A stretch of 64,000 nt of DNA from an uncultured Bacteroidales bacterium (GCA_900316795.1 ONEF01000007.1:1-64000), one strand, 5' to 3'. Counted from the first letter of the stretch, positions 21,595 to 31,295 are shown. Notes: generated by a model not told the origin, from the letters alone. Numbers and translations: made by a program.

Positions 21595-22608
21595 ATGAAA
21601 CGGATAAGACTGGCAAATCTGCCTACAAAGATTTATCGCCTTGAAAGGCTGAGCAAAGAACTGGGTACAAACCTCTTTATCAAAAGAGACGACCAGACGG
21701 GAAGCGAACTTACCGGAAACAAAGTCCGCAAACTTGAATTTGAGACCGCAGACGCTGTGGAAAAAGGCTGCAACCTGCTTATAACCTGCGGAGGGATACA
21801 GTCCAACCACTGCCGCGCTACCGTGGCTGCAGCAACGCAGCTCGGGATGAAATCTGCCGTTCTTCTAAGAATCAGCACCGAACCTCCTGTAAGAGGAAAC
21901 TATTTCCTGGACAGGCTCCTTGGGGCTGATGTCAGGTTCTGCAACCAGGAAGAATACCGCCACCACCGCCAGGAAATCATGGAGGAGATGGCAGAAGGTT
22001 ACCGCAAGCAAGGCTACAAGCCGTACATCATCCCTGAAGGCGCATCCAACGGAATAGGAACACTCGGTTACTACAACTGCATGCAGGAGATCCTGGAGCA
22101 GGAAAAGCAGATGGGCATCACTTTCAACACCATAGTTGTAGCAACCGGATCCGGAGGAACAATCGCCGGGCTTCATCTGGCAAACGAGCTTGGCCATCTT
22201 GGCAAGCGCTGCATAGGAATGGCTGTTTGCGACGATGTGGAGTATTTTACTGAAATCGCTGACAACATTTCCAATGATGCCAAGAAGCTACTAAAAGAAT
22301 ACCTTGATACAGAAGACTACAGCAACGCAACATTATCGCGTAGTAATATAGAGATCAATGACAAGTATGTAGGCATCGGATATGCTTTGAGCCGCCCGGA
22401 AGAACTTGAGTTCATCCGTAAGGTCGCCCGCCTGGAGAGCCTCATCCTGGACCCTGTCTATACAGGAAAGGCAATGTACGGTATATGGAACGAGCTCCAG
22501 AAAGACGCCGACCCTAAGACCAGGATCAACCCTGAAGACAACATCCTGTTCATACACACCGGAGGATTGTTCGGCCTCTTCCCTATAAGCGACGACTTCC
22601 CTCTTTAA
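21595..22608 (+). CDS. PLP-dependent D-cysteine desulfhydrase / ACC deaminase family enzyme
   Basis: The 337-residue protein shows the family pattern: LPTKIYRLERLSKELG, FIKRDDQTG, then LTGNKVRKLEFE with the PLP-binding Lys, ITCGGIQSNHCRATVAAA, EGASNGIGTLGY and the phosphate loop ATGSGGTIAGL. Family members release ammonia from D-cysteine or 1-aminocyclopropane-1-carboxylate; D-cysteine is the commoner bacterial substrate. A TAAATTTG -7 box lies at 21579-21586. marC follows after 20 bases. Confidence 0.88.
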   Translation: MKRIRLANLPTKIYRLERLSKELGTNLFIKRDDQTGSELTGNKVRKLEFETADAVEKGCNLLITCGGIQSNHCRATVAAATQLGMKSAVLLRISTEPPVRGNYFLDRLLGADVRFCNQEEYRHHRQEIMEEMAEGYRKQGYKPYIIPEGASNGIGTLGYYNCMQEILEQEKQMGITFNTIVVATGSGGTIAGLHLANELGHLGKRCIGMAVCDDVEYFTEIADNISNDAKKLLKEYLDTEDYSNATLSRSNIEINDKYVGIGYALSRPEELEFIRKVARLESLILDPVYTGKAMYGIWNELQKDADPKTRINPEDNILFIHTGGLFGLFPISDDFPL

Positions 22609-22628
22609 ATAAACACATCGCTGAGAAT

Positions 22629-23219
22629 ATGCAGTTATATTTGAGTATCAGAGAAATAGCCAGTGCCTTCATGGTTATGTTCGCCATTATCGACATAACC
22701 GGCAGCACCCCTGTCATACTTGACCTTCAGGCTAAAGGGAAGAAGATAGAAGCCGGGAAGGCTGCCATAGGTTCTTTCCTGCTGTTCATGTTCTTCCTGT
22801 TCGCCGGGAACTGGATGTTGGCTCTCTTCGGAGTTGAAATCCAAGAGTTTGCAACAGCCGGTGCACTGGTGATTTTTGCCCTGGCACTTGAAATGATTCT
22901 CGGCATAGAGATTTTCAGGTACAACGACTCCCCTACCGGCAGTCCTACAATCGTTCCTCTGATTTTTCCGCTTATAGCGGGAGCCGGTGCCCTGACAACC
23001 ATGCTGTCTCTGAGGGCGGAATACTCAGTACTTAATATAATTATCGCGATAGCACTCAATATGGTAATCGTCTATATCGTGCTCCGCAAAGTGTCCTGGA
23101 TAGAGAAAGTGCTGGGCAAGGGAACCGTTTACGTGTTGAGGAAATTCTTCGGGATAATACTTCTGGCAATGAGCGTGAAGCTCTTCGCCACAAACATCAT
23201 GAAGATCCTGCACCAGTAG
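22629..23219 (+). CDS. marC: MarC family membrane protein
   Basis: The 196-residue protein has six hydrophobic helices and the MarC signature region SFLLFMFFLFAGNWML near residues 50-65, with DITGSTPVIL at the N-terminus. The family is integral to the inner membrane. Its function is not settled; the old link to multiple antibiotic resistance was not upheld. It follows the desulfhydrase gene closely and is probably co-transcribed. Confidence 0.88.
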   Translation: MQLYLSIREIASAFMVMFAIIDITGSTPVILDLQAKGKKIEAGKAAIGSFLLFMFFLFAGNWMLALFGVEIQEFATAGALVIFALALEMILGIEIFRYNDSPTGSPTIVPLIFPLIAGAGALTTMLSLRAEYSVLNIIIAIALNMVIVYIVLRKVSWIEKVLGKGTVYVLRKFFGIILLAMSVKLFATNIMKILHQ

Positions 23220-23285
23220 TCCTCAGAAATACATTGTAATATAAACCACAGGCAACAAACACCTGTTTTCAAGCAACAAACCTTT

Positions 23286-24467
23286 ATGAAATCCTCAAAA
23301 ATCCTGATGGCATTAGCCGTCCTCGCTTTGGCAGTCCTGCTTCTGTTTTCCAACAAGTTCAACAAGCCGATAACCAAGGAAAACATCATTCTGGAAAACA
23401 TTGCAACAAGAACCTCTGTCAGGGAATACAAAGACGAGCCGGTAGAAGAAGCCAAGGTTGAAAAGCTTCTCAGGGCCGCTATGGCAGCCCCTACCGCAAT
23501 GAACAAGCAGCCATGGCATTTTGTGGTGGTCAACGACAAAGACCAGCTCAAGGCTCTTTCTGAAACCAGTCCGTACGCCGGAATGTTGGCAAAAGCCCCG
23601 CTGGCGATAGTTGTATGCGGTGATATGCTTAAAGCCATAGAAGGCGGCGGAAGGGATTTCTGGATCCAGGACGCTTCAGCAGCAACCGAAAACCTTCTTC
23701 TGGCTGCCAATGCAATGGGGCTTGGAGCCGTATGGACAGGCGTATATCCTTCCAAGGACAGGTGTGATGCCATTGCCAAAGTACTTGAGCTGCCTTCCAA
23801 CATCATACCTCTCAACGTAGTGGTGCTCGGCTACCCGACAAGCAACAAGCCCGCGCCTAAGGACAAATGGAAACCGGCTAACATCTCATACAACAGATAC
23901 GGAAGCACAGACGGAAAAACTATAGACATGGAAAAGATGACAGAAAATACGGTATTCTCCGAATTTGACTACACAGACGACTTCACCGGCAACCCGTTCC
24001 TCTGGTTCAAGGGAGACGGCCTTCTGCTGGCAGTCGGAGACAAGGACAAGAGCAACGCCATGACAATCGGATGGGGAGCTCTGGGCAATCTCTGGGGCCA
24101 CGATGTCAACACTCTTACTGTTTACGTGTCTGAATCACGATACACCCAGCAGATGATGGAAAACTGCAAGTACTTTACGGTGATGACATTCGACGAAAGC
24201 AGAAAAGACATCCTCTCCTATATGGGAAGCCACAGCGGACGCGACGAAGACAAGGCCAAGGCTCTCGGTCTCCACACACAGTACACAGAGCACGGAGCCC
24301 CTTACTATCAGGAAGCATACGAAGTGTATGAGTGCGAACTCATCTACAAAGCCCCGTTCGATCCGGCAGGAATGACTGGCCCCGGAGTGGAATTCTATGC
24401 CAACAGGCCTAACACCAAGATCCATCACATGTACATAGGCAAGATCCTGAGCGCCAAGAGAAGATAA
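23286..24467 (+). CDS. Nitroreductase fused to a flavin reductase-like domain
   Basis: An N-terminal anchor (MKSSKILMALAVLALAVLLL) is followed by a nitroreductase domain (about 35-210) with IATRTSVREY, AMAAPTAMNKQPWHFV and GLGAVWTGVYP, the usual FMN contacts. From about 225 to 393 a second FMN-binding domain of the flavin reductase type begins at NAMTIGWGALGNLWG. Both halves have free-standing homologues in Bacteroidetes; here they form one membrane-anchored 393-residue chain. The fusion suggests electron transfer between two flavins, but the substrate is unknown. Confidence 0.85.
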   Translation: MKSSKILMALAVLALAVLLLFSNKFNKPITKENIILENIATRTSVREYKDEPVEEAKVEKLLRAAMAAPTAMNKQPWHFVVVNDKDQLKALSETSPYAGMLAKAPLAIVVCGDMLKAIEGGGRDFWIQDASAATENLLLAANAMGLGAVWTGVYPSKDRCDAIAKVLELPSNIIPLNVVVLGYPTSNKPAPKDKWKPANISYNRYGSTDGKTIDMEKMTENTVFSEFDYTDDFTGNPFLWFKGDGLLLAVGDKDKSNAMTIGWGALGNLWGHDVNTLTVYVSESRYTQQMMENCKYFTVMTFDESRKDILSYMGSHSGRDEDKAKALGLHTQYTEHGAPYYQEAYEVYECELIYKAPFDPAGMTGPGVEFYANRPNTKIHHMYIGKILSAKRR

Positions 24468-24529
24468 CATTCCCGTGCGGGCAATCTGACAATCAACACA
24501 AGAGACCATCGCCGATTATCCCAAGAATA

Positions 24530-25711
24530 ATGAGTATAGCAGTTTATACAATAACCTCCCCGCTTCACGACAAGCAGTGCATTGAGCAGTACACAAAGGA
24601 ATTCTTCTCCCATCTGGACTTTGACTTCGACTACAAGGGAGAAGACTTCTCCACCTGGGGGCAGGCTGACCTGGACCTGATCTTCGTCAGGACCGGCGGT
24701 ACGGAAAACCTGTTCAAACAGAGGTATATGGATGTGCTTGATGCAAAGAAAAGCGTTTATTTGCTGGCTTCTTCCAACAGCAACTCCCTTGCCGCATCAA
24801 TGGAGATTCTTTCTTGGCTAAAGCAGAGAGGAATCCGCGGAGAGATACTTCACGGCTCTCACCAGTACATTTCTTCCAGAATCAGCGAGCTGGCAAAGCT
24901 GGAGGCCGCAAAAAAAGCCCTCAAAAACACCAGGGCCGCCATCATTGGCAGACCTTCCGACTGGCTGATAGCAAGCGATGTAAACAAAGAAGCCGTACAG
25001 GCAAAACTCGGCTTTGACATTGGCTACATCCCTATCGAAGAAGCAGAAAGGGCTTTCGCTCAAACGCCCGGCCAGCCAAACACCAGCTGCGGAAACGGCT
25101 GCCACGAGAACCTCCCCGATGCTCTACGCATATATCAGGCACTGAAGAAAGTCATCGCGGAGCATGAAATCAACGCATTCACCATCAGGTGCTTCGACCT
25201 TCTCACAAGCCTCAGGAACACAGGATGCCTGGCTCTCGCCAAACTGAACTCTGAAGGCTATGTGGCAGGCTGTGAGGGAGATGCCCCTGCAATGCTGTCT
25301 ATGATTATCGCCAAAAGCCTTACCGGCAAGTCCGGCTTTCAGGCAAACCCGGCAAGAGTTGACACGGAAAAAGGAGAAGTCCTTTTCGCCCACTGCACCA
25401 TTCCCCTGGATATGGTTGAACGCTATGAGTTCGATACACATTTCGAATCCGGCATCGGTGTGGGAATAAGAGGCTACATGAAAGAGGGCCCGGTAACTGT
25501 CTTCAAGGTTTCAGGAGACCTGACCAGAGTCTTCGCCGAGGAAGGAGAGCTCGTGGAAAACGGAAAGTCTCCGAACCTATGCCGCACCCAGCAGATCATC
25601 CGCTTCACCGACAAACAAGCCGCAAAATATTTCCTCCAAGACCCTATCGGCAACCACCACATCATCCTCCAGGGCCACTGGAAAACAGAACTCATGGAAC
25701 TGCTTAAGTAA
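24530..25711 (+). CDS. L-fucose/L-arabinose isomerase-like protein
   Basis: The 393-residue protein shows the scattered pattern of fucose isomerase-like proteins: an N-terminal Rossmann-like half, AAIIGRPSDWLIAS in the middle, TIRCFDLLTSLRNTGCLALAKLN, EGDAPAMLSM, and a C-terminal half with AHCTIPL and an FESGIGVGIRG segment. Such proteins interconvert aldoses and ketoses, but many Bacteroidetes members are uncharacterised. There is no carbohydrate operon here to give a substrate. It precedes the binding lipoprotein by 36 bases. Confidence 0.75.
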   Translation: MSIAVYTITSPLHDKQCIEQYTKEFFSHLDFDFDYKGEDFSTWGQADLDLIFVRTGGTENLFKQRYMDVLDAKKSVYLLASSNSNSLAASMEILSWLKQRGIRGEILHGSHQYISSRISELAKLEAAKKALKNTRAAIIGRPSDWLIASDVNKEAVQAKLGFDIGYIPIEEAERAFAQTPGQPNTSCGNGCHENLPDALRIYQALKKVIAEHEINAFTIRCFDLLTSLRNTGCLALAKLNSEGYVAGCEGDAPAMLSMIIAKSLTGKSGFQANPARVDTEKGEVLFAHCTIPLDMVERYEFDTHFESGIGVGIRGYMKEGPVTVFKVSGDLTRVFAEEGELVENGKSPNLCRTQQIIRFTDKQAAKYFLQDPIGNHHIILQGHWKTELMELLK

Positions 25712-25747
25712 CATATCAGGAATCATTCATAGCCATTTGGACATTTT

Positions 25748-26929
25748 ATGAAAGTCAGAAATATCCTTCTATCGCTGAGCATTATAGCTATCTGTCTTGC
25801 AGGCTGTAAGACAGGCCCTAAAATTTCGTCAGAGACGGCGGCTGACATTGCCGCAATTACAGATTCGGCCGCTCTTGTATCCCCTGTTTACGCCAAAGGG
25901 TTCACCGTCAAGTATCTTGAAGACGGCATCCGCCTTGTAGATATCCAAGACCCTCAGGCAGATGAGGAGGACAAGATGCCTGTCGGCTACCAGTTCGCCC
26001 TTGTTCCAAGGGGGCTCAGCGATGAGATTACCCAAAAGCTGATACCACAGAACTATACCGCAGTGAAGGTTCCGGTGGAGAAAACCATTGCGATGACACT
26101 TCTCCAGATGTCCAACTTCACCGCTCTTGAAGCCATTGACAAGCTCTGCGCCATCACCAGCACCAAGAACCTTTTCAACAAGGAGATCCTTTCAAGGGTT
26201 GAAGACGGCACTCTGCAGAAGATCGGGCACGAAGGCAACTTCGACCAGGAGCTGATTATGGCCGCCAACCCGGATGTAATCTTCATATCTCCTTTCAAGA
26301 AAGGAGGATATGATGCCATCAAGGAAACCGGGATTACCCTTGTCCCTCATCTTGGATACAAGGAACTTGTCCCGCTGGGACAGGCCGAATGGATCAAATT
26401 CATAGGAATGTTCATCGGCAAAGAGAAGACCGCAAACGAAACCTTTGCACAGATTGAGAAAAACTATCTGGATATGAAGGCCCTTGCCGAGAACACAGCT
26501 GACCGTCCCACCGTATTCAGCGGGGAGATGCACTCCGGCAACTGGTACGCCGTCGGAGGTCAAAACCATCTGGCTCAGATCTTTAGGGATGCCGGAGCAG
26601 AGTATCTCATAAAGGACGAGAACACCGGCGGAGTGAACATAGAATTTGAAAAGGTATATGCAACTTGCGCAAAGGCAGACTACTGGAGAATCCTCAACAG
26701 CTTCTCCGGAGAGTTTACATACGAAGCCCTCAAGAAGTCAGAGCCGAGAAACGCCCTGTTCGACGCTTTCAAGAACAAGAAGGTCATCTACTGCAACATG
26801 AAGCAAACCCCTTACTACGAGCTGGCTCCTGTCCATCCTGACCTTCTGCTTAAAGACTTCATTGCAATCTTCCATCCGGAACTGGTTGAGGAAAACTACG
26901 AGCCTACATTCTATAAACTGCTGAAGTAG
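25748..26929 (+). CDS. Periplasmic metal-chelate binding lipoprotein (BtuF/FecB-like)
   Basis: The 393-residue protein has a lipobox (SIIAICLAGCK, lipid Cys20). The fold is that of helical-backbone metal receptors: VEKTIAMTLLQMSNFTALEAID, then NPDVIFISPFK, a long helix, and ADYWRILNSFSG. This class delivers cobalamin, haem or ferric siderophores to FecCD-type permeases. The matching permease and ATPase genes lie 11.7 kb away (38586-40392) next to the B12 genes, so corrinoid is a reasonable ligand guess but not proven. Confidence 0.85.
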   Translation: MKVRNILLSLSIIAICLAGCKTGPKISSETAADIAAITDSAALVSPVYAKGFTVKYLEDGIRLVDIQDPQADEEDKMPVGYQFALVPRGLSDEITQKLIPQNYTAVKVPVEKTIAMTLLQMSNFTALEAIDKLCAITSTKNLFNKEILSRVEDGTLQKIGHEGNFDQELIMAANPDVIFISPFKKGGYDAIKETGITLVPHLGYKELVPLGQAEWIKFIGMFIGKEKTANETFAQIEKNYLDMKALAENTADRPTVFSGEMHSGNWYAVGGQNHLAQIFRDAGAEYLIKDENTGGVNIEFEKVYATCAKADYWRILNSFSGEFTYEALKKSEPRNALFDAFKNKKVIYCNMKQTPYYELAPVHPDLLLKDFIAIFHPELVEENYEPTFYKLLK

Positions 26930-26948
26930 ATGAGCTGAGAGAACAACC

Positions 26949-27872
26949 TCATGACCCCCTATCATTCCCGGCATCCTCAACGCGGTTCCTGTCAAGGGCC
27001 TGCTTGAGTATTTCGTGGATTCTCTGACGCAGGTGAAGAGGCTTAATAACTTCAACGGAACGGCTTCTGGAAAGAACAGCCATTACAAAATCGTTGGTTA
27101 TCCTAAGGTGGAGCGATACAGTAAGTGAGTTTTCATCTTCAGCCACAACCTTCTGGGAGGAATGGAGCGGAAGGCTTTTAATGAAACTGCCGTCCAAAGA
27201 ATCGTATCTGAGGACTATCTCTTCCACTGGAGTTTCAGGGTCGTTCCATATACCGAAAGACTGGCGGAAAAGTTCCGGGACGTTGAGCTTCAAGTCTTTA
27301 TGGAAACGTGTACTGCTTATATCCAGGTTCAATATCCGGTCCAGCCCAAAACATTTTAACTTTTTGTCTTTATGGTCTATAGCCACCAGATACCATCTTT
27401 GTTGAGACTCTTTCAGGAAATACGGGTCAACAATCTTGTGGCGTATTCTTTCTCCTTCCCGGAAATATGAGTAATCGAATTCTATGGTCCTGCAGTCTTT
27501 TACGGCTTTTATGACAGAAGTAATGCTTACACTGAAAATCATCCTCCTTTTTTCCGGGAGGATGATTTCATCTATACCGGGCTCCTGCCCCAAAGAGCTG
27601 ACTACAAGAAAATCCGAAAGGAGGTTCATCAAAGTTTCAGAAACCTCATCCTTGTCGGCGATGCAGTATCCACGTCCCCTCTCAAACTTTATGCTTACTC
27701 CAAATATTTCATATATCGCGGCAAAGTCTCTCTGGAGAGTCCTGATGTCAGGTTCTTTCCCGTCGCAGCTTTCCCGGACTGCAGCCAGAAGCTCTTCTTT
27801 GGATACATACTGAATGTTTGTCAGTTTGTTTATTACAGCTGCATATCTTTTGAGATGGTAGAGCCTGTTCAT
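26949..27872 (-). CDS. WYL-domain transcriptional regulator
   Basis: The 307-residue protein has an N-terminal winged-helix region (residues 1 to about 75, YVSKEELLAAV...RTLQRDFAAI), a WYL domain around residues 120-200 with QRWYLVAIDHKDKKLKCFGLDR, and a C-terminal WCX-like extension. WYL regulators sense nucleic-acid-related ligands and often control defence or DNA damage genes. It follows the GIY-YIG gene by 12 bases on the same strand and is probably co-transcribed. Confidence 0.9.
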   Translation of the reverse strand: MNRLYHLKRYAAVINKLTNIQYVSKEELLAAVRESCDGKEPDIRTLQRDFAAIYEIFGVSIKFERGRGYCIADKDEVSETLMNLLSDFLVVSSLGQEPGIDEIILPEKRRMIFSVSITSVIKAVKDCRTIEFDYSYFREGERIRHKIVDPYFLKESQQRWYLVAIDHKDKKLKCFGLDRILNLDISSTRFHKDLKLNVPELFRQSFGIWNDPETPVEEIVLRYDSLDGSFIKSLPLHSSQKVVAEDENSLTVSLHLRITNDFVMAVLSRSRSVEVIKPLHLRQRIHEILKQALDRNRVEDAGNDRGS

Positions 27873-27884
27873 AGTTTTCCAGCA

Positions 27885-28391
27885 TTATTTGGCCAGGTTG
27901 GCAAATGGACGGTCTCCGTATATGTCTCTGAAACTGTTTATAAGAAAACTCTCATACTCTTCAGGCTCCTTGTCAGAAAGAGTTTTCCAGCAGACTATCA
28001 GGTCGTCGTGGTCTTTGAGCTGCCAGATGAACCTTCCGCCATAGTGGCCTACCGCTTTTCCGCTTCCAAAGCTCATATATTGGGAGAGTCTTTTCCTGAG
28101 GGTGGCGTCAGATCTGCTGCCACCGGCTTTTCCTATGTAGATGACGCAAGTGCCCTCAACCCAGTTTCTTTTCAGATCAGCAACGCTTACATTAGGATCT
28201 TTGTCCTTGAAGAAGCCTCCGGAACCTTTTACCAGGAACTCCGGTTTTTGGGAAGAATCGCGGAGTATCATATATACTCCCATTACAGGCGGAACAGCAG
28301 ACAAGTCTTTTTTCAGTTCCCCTACTTTTACAAATCCTCCGAATCCTGCCGATTTCAAATCTTTAAGTGTTTCAAATTTCAATGTTTCCAT
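27885..28391 (-). CDS. GIY-YIG nuclease-like protein
   Basis: The 168-residue protein shows GVYMIL (GIY strand) and CVIYIGKAG (YIG strand), followed by LRKRLSQYMSFG with the Arg expected in the family, and PEEYESFLINSFRDIYG with a Glu in the position of the metal ligand. It is a compact single-domain member. The association with the adjacent WYL regulator suggests a two-gene unit with a nucleic-acid role; the actual activity is untested. Confidence 0.75.
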   Translation of the reverse strand: METLKFETLKDLKSAGFGGFVKVGELKKDLSAVPPVMGVYMILRDSSQKPEFLVKGSGGFFKDKDPNVSVADLKRNWVEGTCVIYIGKAGGSRSDATLRKRLSQYMSFGSGKAVGHYGGRFIWQLKDHDDLIVCWKTLSDKEPEEYESFLINSFRDIYGDRPFANLAK

Positions 28392-28467
28392 AATGACTCA
28401 ATTTCTATTTGATTTTTGTTTCTGCAAAGATAAGGAGCCTCAACGACAAAACATGTCGCTGAAAAAA

Positions 28468-28800
28468 TTATTCAATATAATCCCTTATATCTTCAGGATC
28501 TATCCCCATCTGGTTCATGAGTTCCTCAAAATCCATCTCAACATCGTAAAGATTTGGAACACAGGCTCCACTGCGCGTTTTACCCACTACATGAACCCTT
28601 ATTGTATTAGGCAAGTCAGGTACTTTTTTGATGGGTACAGAACCATCATTCCAATATGCCTTTGAGTATTTTCTGGTGTCGATGGGGCCTGGCACTGGTT
28701 CATATTTATACTCACGTTCATCCTGCAAGGCAACAATAAATAAGTTTATGACAATGCAGATAAGAAAAACCTTCAGGCCGGAAATCCGTTTGCGTTTCAT
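28468..28800 (-). CDS. Small membrane-anchored protein of unknown function
   Basis: The 110-residue protein has one N-terminal hydrophobic helix (about residues 9-25, LKVFLICIVINLFIVAL) and a Pro-rich polar remainder. I recognise no domain. It lies alone between the GIY-YIG gene and the thioesterase, with no close partner. Confidence 0.6.
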   Translation of the reverse strand: MKRKRISGLKVFLICIVINLFIVALQDEREYKYEPVPGPIDTRKYSKAYWNDGSVPIKKVPDLPNTIRVHVVGKTRSGACVPNLYDVEMDFEELMNQMGIDPEDIRDYIE

Positions 28801-28918
28801 AGAAGGAGTGCTAAAAAAATAACATTTAAGGAGTTTTTTGGTGATGCAAACATATTGATGTCAAGCGACAGAACGCGTCGCTAGACAAAAAATCAAAACA
28901 CCGATACGGCTATCATTT

Positions 28919-29668
28919 TTAGCGGCTGAATTCTATTATAGCCGCAGGCATACCTGACAGCATGAACACCGTTATAACACTACTCTGATGATTGAGAACA
29001 AGAGGTCTGAGCACATCGCCAAGTTTGGCTGCTGCACGGTATTCAACCCTCATTTCCCTGATCTTGAAGTTCTCTGGTAAAAGATCCATTGCCATCCGCA
29101 CATAACAGGCATTGTTCATGTGGCGGTTGTAGTCAATGTATGAAGGTTTGACCGTCAATGGCTCATAGGCTACGGCTGTATTGCCGGATGACTCATCAGC
29201 CGGCAAATCGTGAATAGTTCCAAAATCTTTAGGAAGCTTTATACGGCGTTCCTTGTATTCCATATCAAGATGCGGCTCCATGGTAAGAGAATCCATCACA
29301 CTCTTCTCAATCTTCTTGAGCCTGCCCGTAGATTTATCAACAAACGCACCCATGCTCCAGGACTTGTAGCAAGGAAGACCTTGGGCATCGCGGATGAAAG
29401 TATTTCTGAAACCGAACATAGGTTCTATTCCATATACGCTTGTTGTTACCGTAAGACGTTCCTTGAATTGAGGAACTCTTACCACCTCAACTTGCCTGGA
29501 TGCCAGAAGTTGTGTCATGTTCTGCTGCTGGAAATACTCCTTCACTACAGGTTCTGTGTCTATCCACATTTCTGAGCAATCCTGCATCATCTGAAGGGCG
29601 GAATATAGTTTCAGGTTCCCTTTTGCATCACAGCAACTGGTTGTAACAATGAAATCTAAAGTGAACAT
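28919..29668 (-). CDS. Acyl-ACP thioesterase
   Basis: The 249-residue protein has two hot-dog halves. The first includes MQDCSEMWIDTE and MFGFRNTFIRDAQG. The second contains IDYNRHMNNACYVRMAMDLLP, in which the Asn-His pair matches the catalytic segment of FatA/FatB-type enzymes. It hydrolyses acyl-ACP to free fatty acid in the cytoplasm. It diverges from glsA with a 48-base gap. Confidence 0.88.
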   Translation of the reverse strand: MFTLDFIVTTSCCDAKGNLKLYSALQMMQDCSEMWIDTEPVVKEYFQQQNMTQLLASRQVEVVRVPQFKERLTVTTSVYGIEPMFGFRNTFIRDAQGLPCYKSWSMGAFVDKSTGRLKKIEKSVMDSLTMEPHLDMEYKERRIKLPKDFGTIHDLPADESSGNTAVAYEPLTVKPSYIDYNRHMNNACYVRMAMDLLPENFKIREMRVEYRAAAKLGDVLRPLVLNHQSSVITVFMLSGMPAAIIEFSR

Positions 29669-29716
29669 AACAATTCGTTTTAATTGGAAAGCAAAAATAT
29701 TAAATTTGCGGCAATA

Positions 29717-30643
29717 ATGAATTATCAGGAAATCATAGAAGAGATCTTGGCAGAGGTTAAGCCCTTGCAGGGAAAAGGTAAACAGGCAGACTACATACCT
29801 GCACTTGCAAAGGTCAACCCTGACCAGTCAGGTATTTGCATACACACACTCGATGGAGATGAATTTGCGGCAGGAGATGCCACAGTCAGGTTCTCCATCC
29901 AAAGTATATCCAAGGTGTTCACACTTGCCATGTGTCTGGGGCTTGAAGGAGACGCAATCTGGCAGAGGATGGGCAAGGAACCTTCAGGAACTGCATTCAA
30001 CTCGCTGATACAGCTCGAGATTGAAAAAGGCAAGCCTCGCAACCCGTTCATAAATGCAGGAGCTATAGTAATGTGCGACATCCTCATTTCCAGCATGAAG
30101 GCCAGAAATAAGGACTACCTGCAAAACTATTTGGCATTCATCCATGATGTAAGCGGCTGCAATACAATCAACTATAATACAGACATCGCTGATTCCGAAA
30201 GAAGCTGCGGCTACCTGAACGCTGCAATAGCAAACATGCTCAAGTATTACGGTAACATAGTGAATGAAATAGAAGAGGTACTCAGGTTTTACTTCCTCAC
30301 ATGCAGCATCGAGATGAGTTGCTGCGAGCTTGCAAAGGCTTTCATCCCCTTTGCGGACCACAACAAACCTTTTGAATTCAACGGAATAGCCCTCACAGCG
30401 TCTCAGGTCAAAAGAATGAACGCCATAATGCAGACCTGCGGTTTCTATGATGAAGCCGGAGAATTCTCCTACCTTGTGGGACTGCCAGGAAAAAGCGGCG
30501 TAGGCGGCGGAATTGCTGCTATCTATCCTCAGCGATATTCTGTAGCTGTCTGGAGCCCAAGACTGAACGAGAAAGGAAACTCCATCGTAGGCCTCAAGAC
30601 TCTGGAGCTTCTTACAACCAGAACAAAGGAATCTATATTCTAA
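29717..30643 (+). CDS. glsA: Glutaminase A
   Basis: The 308-residue enzyme has the beta-lactamase-like glutaminase fold, with FSIQSISKVFTL (Ser-x-x-Lys dyad), NPFINAGAIV, DSERSCGYLNAAIA and GLPGKSGVGGGI. It deaminates glutamine to glutamate. I place the start at MNYQEI (29717) because it follows a TAAATTTG -7 box at 29701-29708; the upstream ATG at 29684 lies before that box. Confidence 0.95.
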   Translation: MNYQEIIEEILAEVKPLQGKGKQADYIPALAKVNPDQSGICIHTLDGDEFAAGDATVRFSIQSISKVFTLAMCLGLEGDAIWQRMGKEPSGTAFNSLIQLEIEKGKPRNPFINAGAIVMCDILISSMKARNKDYLQNYLAFIHDVSGCNTINYNTDIADSERSCGYLNAAIANMLKYYGNIVNEIEEVLRFYFLTCSIEMSCCELAKAFIPFADHNKPFEFNGIALTASQVKRMNAIMQTCGFYDEAGEFSYLVGLPGKSGVGGGIAAIYPQRYSVAVWSPRLNEKGNSIVGLKTLELLTTRTKESIF

Positions 30644-30761
30644 GAGCCACAATTAAACACAGAACAATATAGTCATTGCTCCACAATTACTATATTTGAA
30701 CGTCCAAAGAAGGAGACGCCGGGATTTGCTGCAGCCCTCAATATGGACAACATCAGTAGTT

Positions 30762-31085
30762 ATGAATTGGTTTATTCTGATTGTTGCTGGGCTGTGTGAA
30801 TGTGGGTTCACATTCTGTCTTGGCAAAGCCAAAGTGGCAACGGGCTGGGAAGCCACGGCCTGGTATGCAGGTTTTGTAATAGTCTCCGCACTCAGTATGT
30901 TTCTTCTTGCCAAGGCGAGCAGAACAATTCCTATCGGGACAGCCTACCCGGTATGGACTGGAATTGGTGCTGTAGGAACCGTTCTCGTAGGCATTTTTGT
31001 GTTCAATGAAGTTGCCAGTTTCTGGCGCCTTTTCTTTATCACGACACTGATAATCTCTATCGTAGGGCTTAAAGTCCTATCCTGA
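30762..31085 (+). CDS. Small multidrug resistance (SMR) family transporter, Gdx/SugE-like
   Basis: The 107-residue protein has four helices with the conserved Glu13 in VAGLCECGFTF and the motif IPIGTAYPVWTGIGAVGTV that is typical of SMR proteins. The Gdx/SugE subclass exports guanidinium in exchange for protons. I chose the ATG at 30762 because it begins the first helix. A TATATTTG -7 box lies at 30691-30698. I looked for a guanidine riboswitch in the leader and did not recognise one. It is the last native gene before the cassette array. Confidence 0.9.
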   Translation: MNWFILIVAGLCECGFTFCLGKAKVATGWEATAWYAGFVIVSALSMFLLAKASRTIPIGTAYPVWTGIGAVGTVLVGIFVFNEVASFWRLFFITTLIISIVGLKVLS

Positions 31086-31295
31086 TAACAGGATTTTGTT
31101 CCCCAAAACACCAACTCAGACAAAACCACGATGTCGTTTTGCCAAAAGAGAGCCACAAAATGCGCTGCCGCCTTACGCTCTGATTCTCAGCGATATATTA
31201 AAAGTCCTTCCCCTGAAAAAGGGGGAAGGATATTCAGTAAACATCTAATTAACAGCATATTAAAGGGCAGCAGGCTGACACACTTACCAATGAAG

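Noticed and set aside
30640-30761. Guanidine riboswitch before the SMR gene
   Set aside because: The expected conserved segments of guanidine-I, II or III classes were not found in the leader.
31204-31232. Terminator after the SMR gene
   Set aside because: CCTTCCCC and GGGGAAGG form a stem, but there is no T-run and it is 120 bases from the stop; it is too weak to call.
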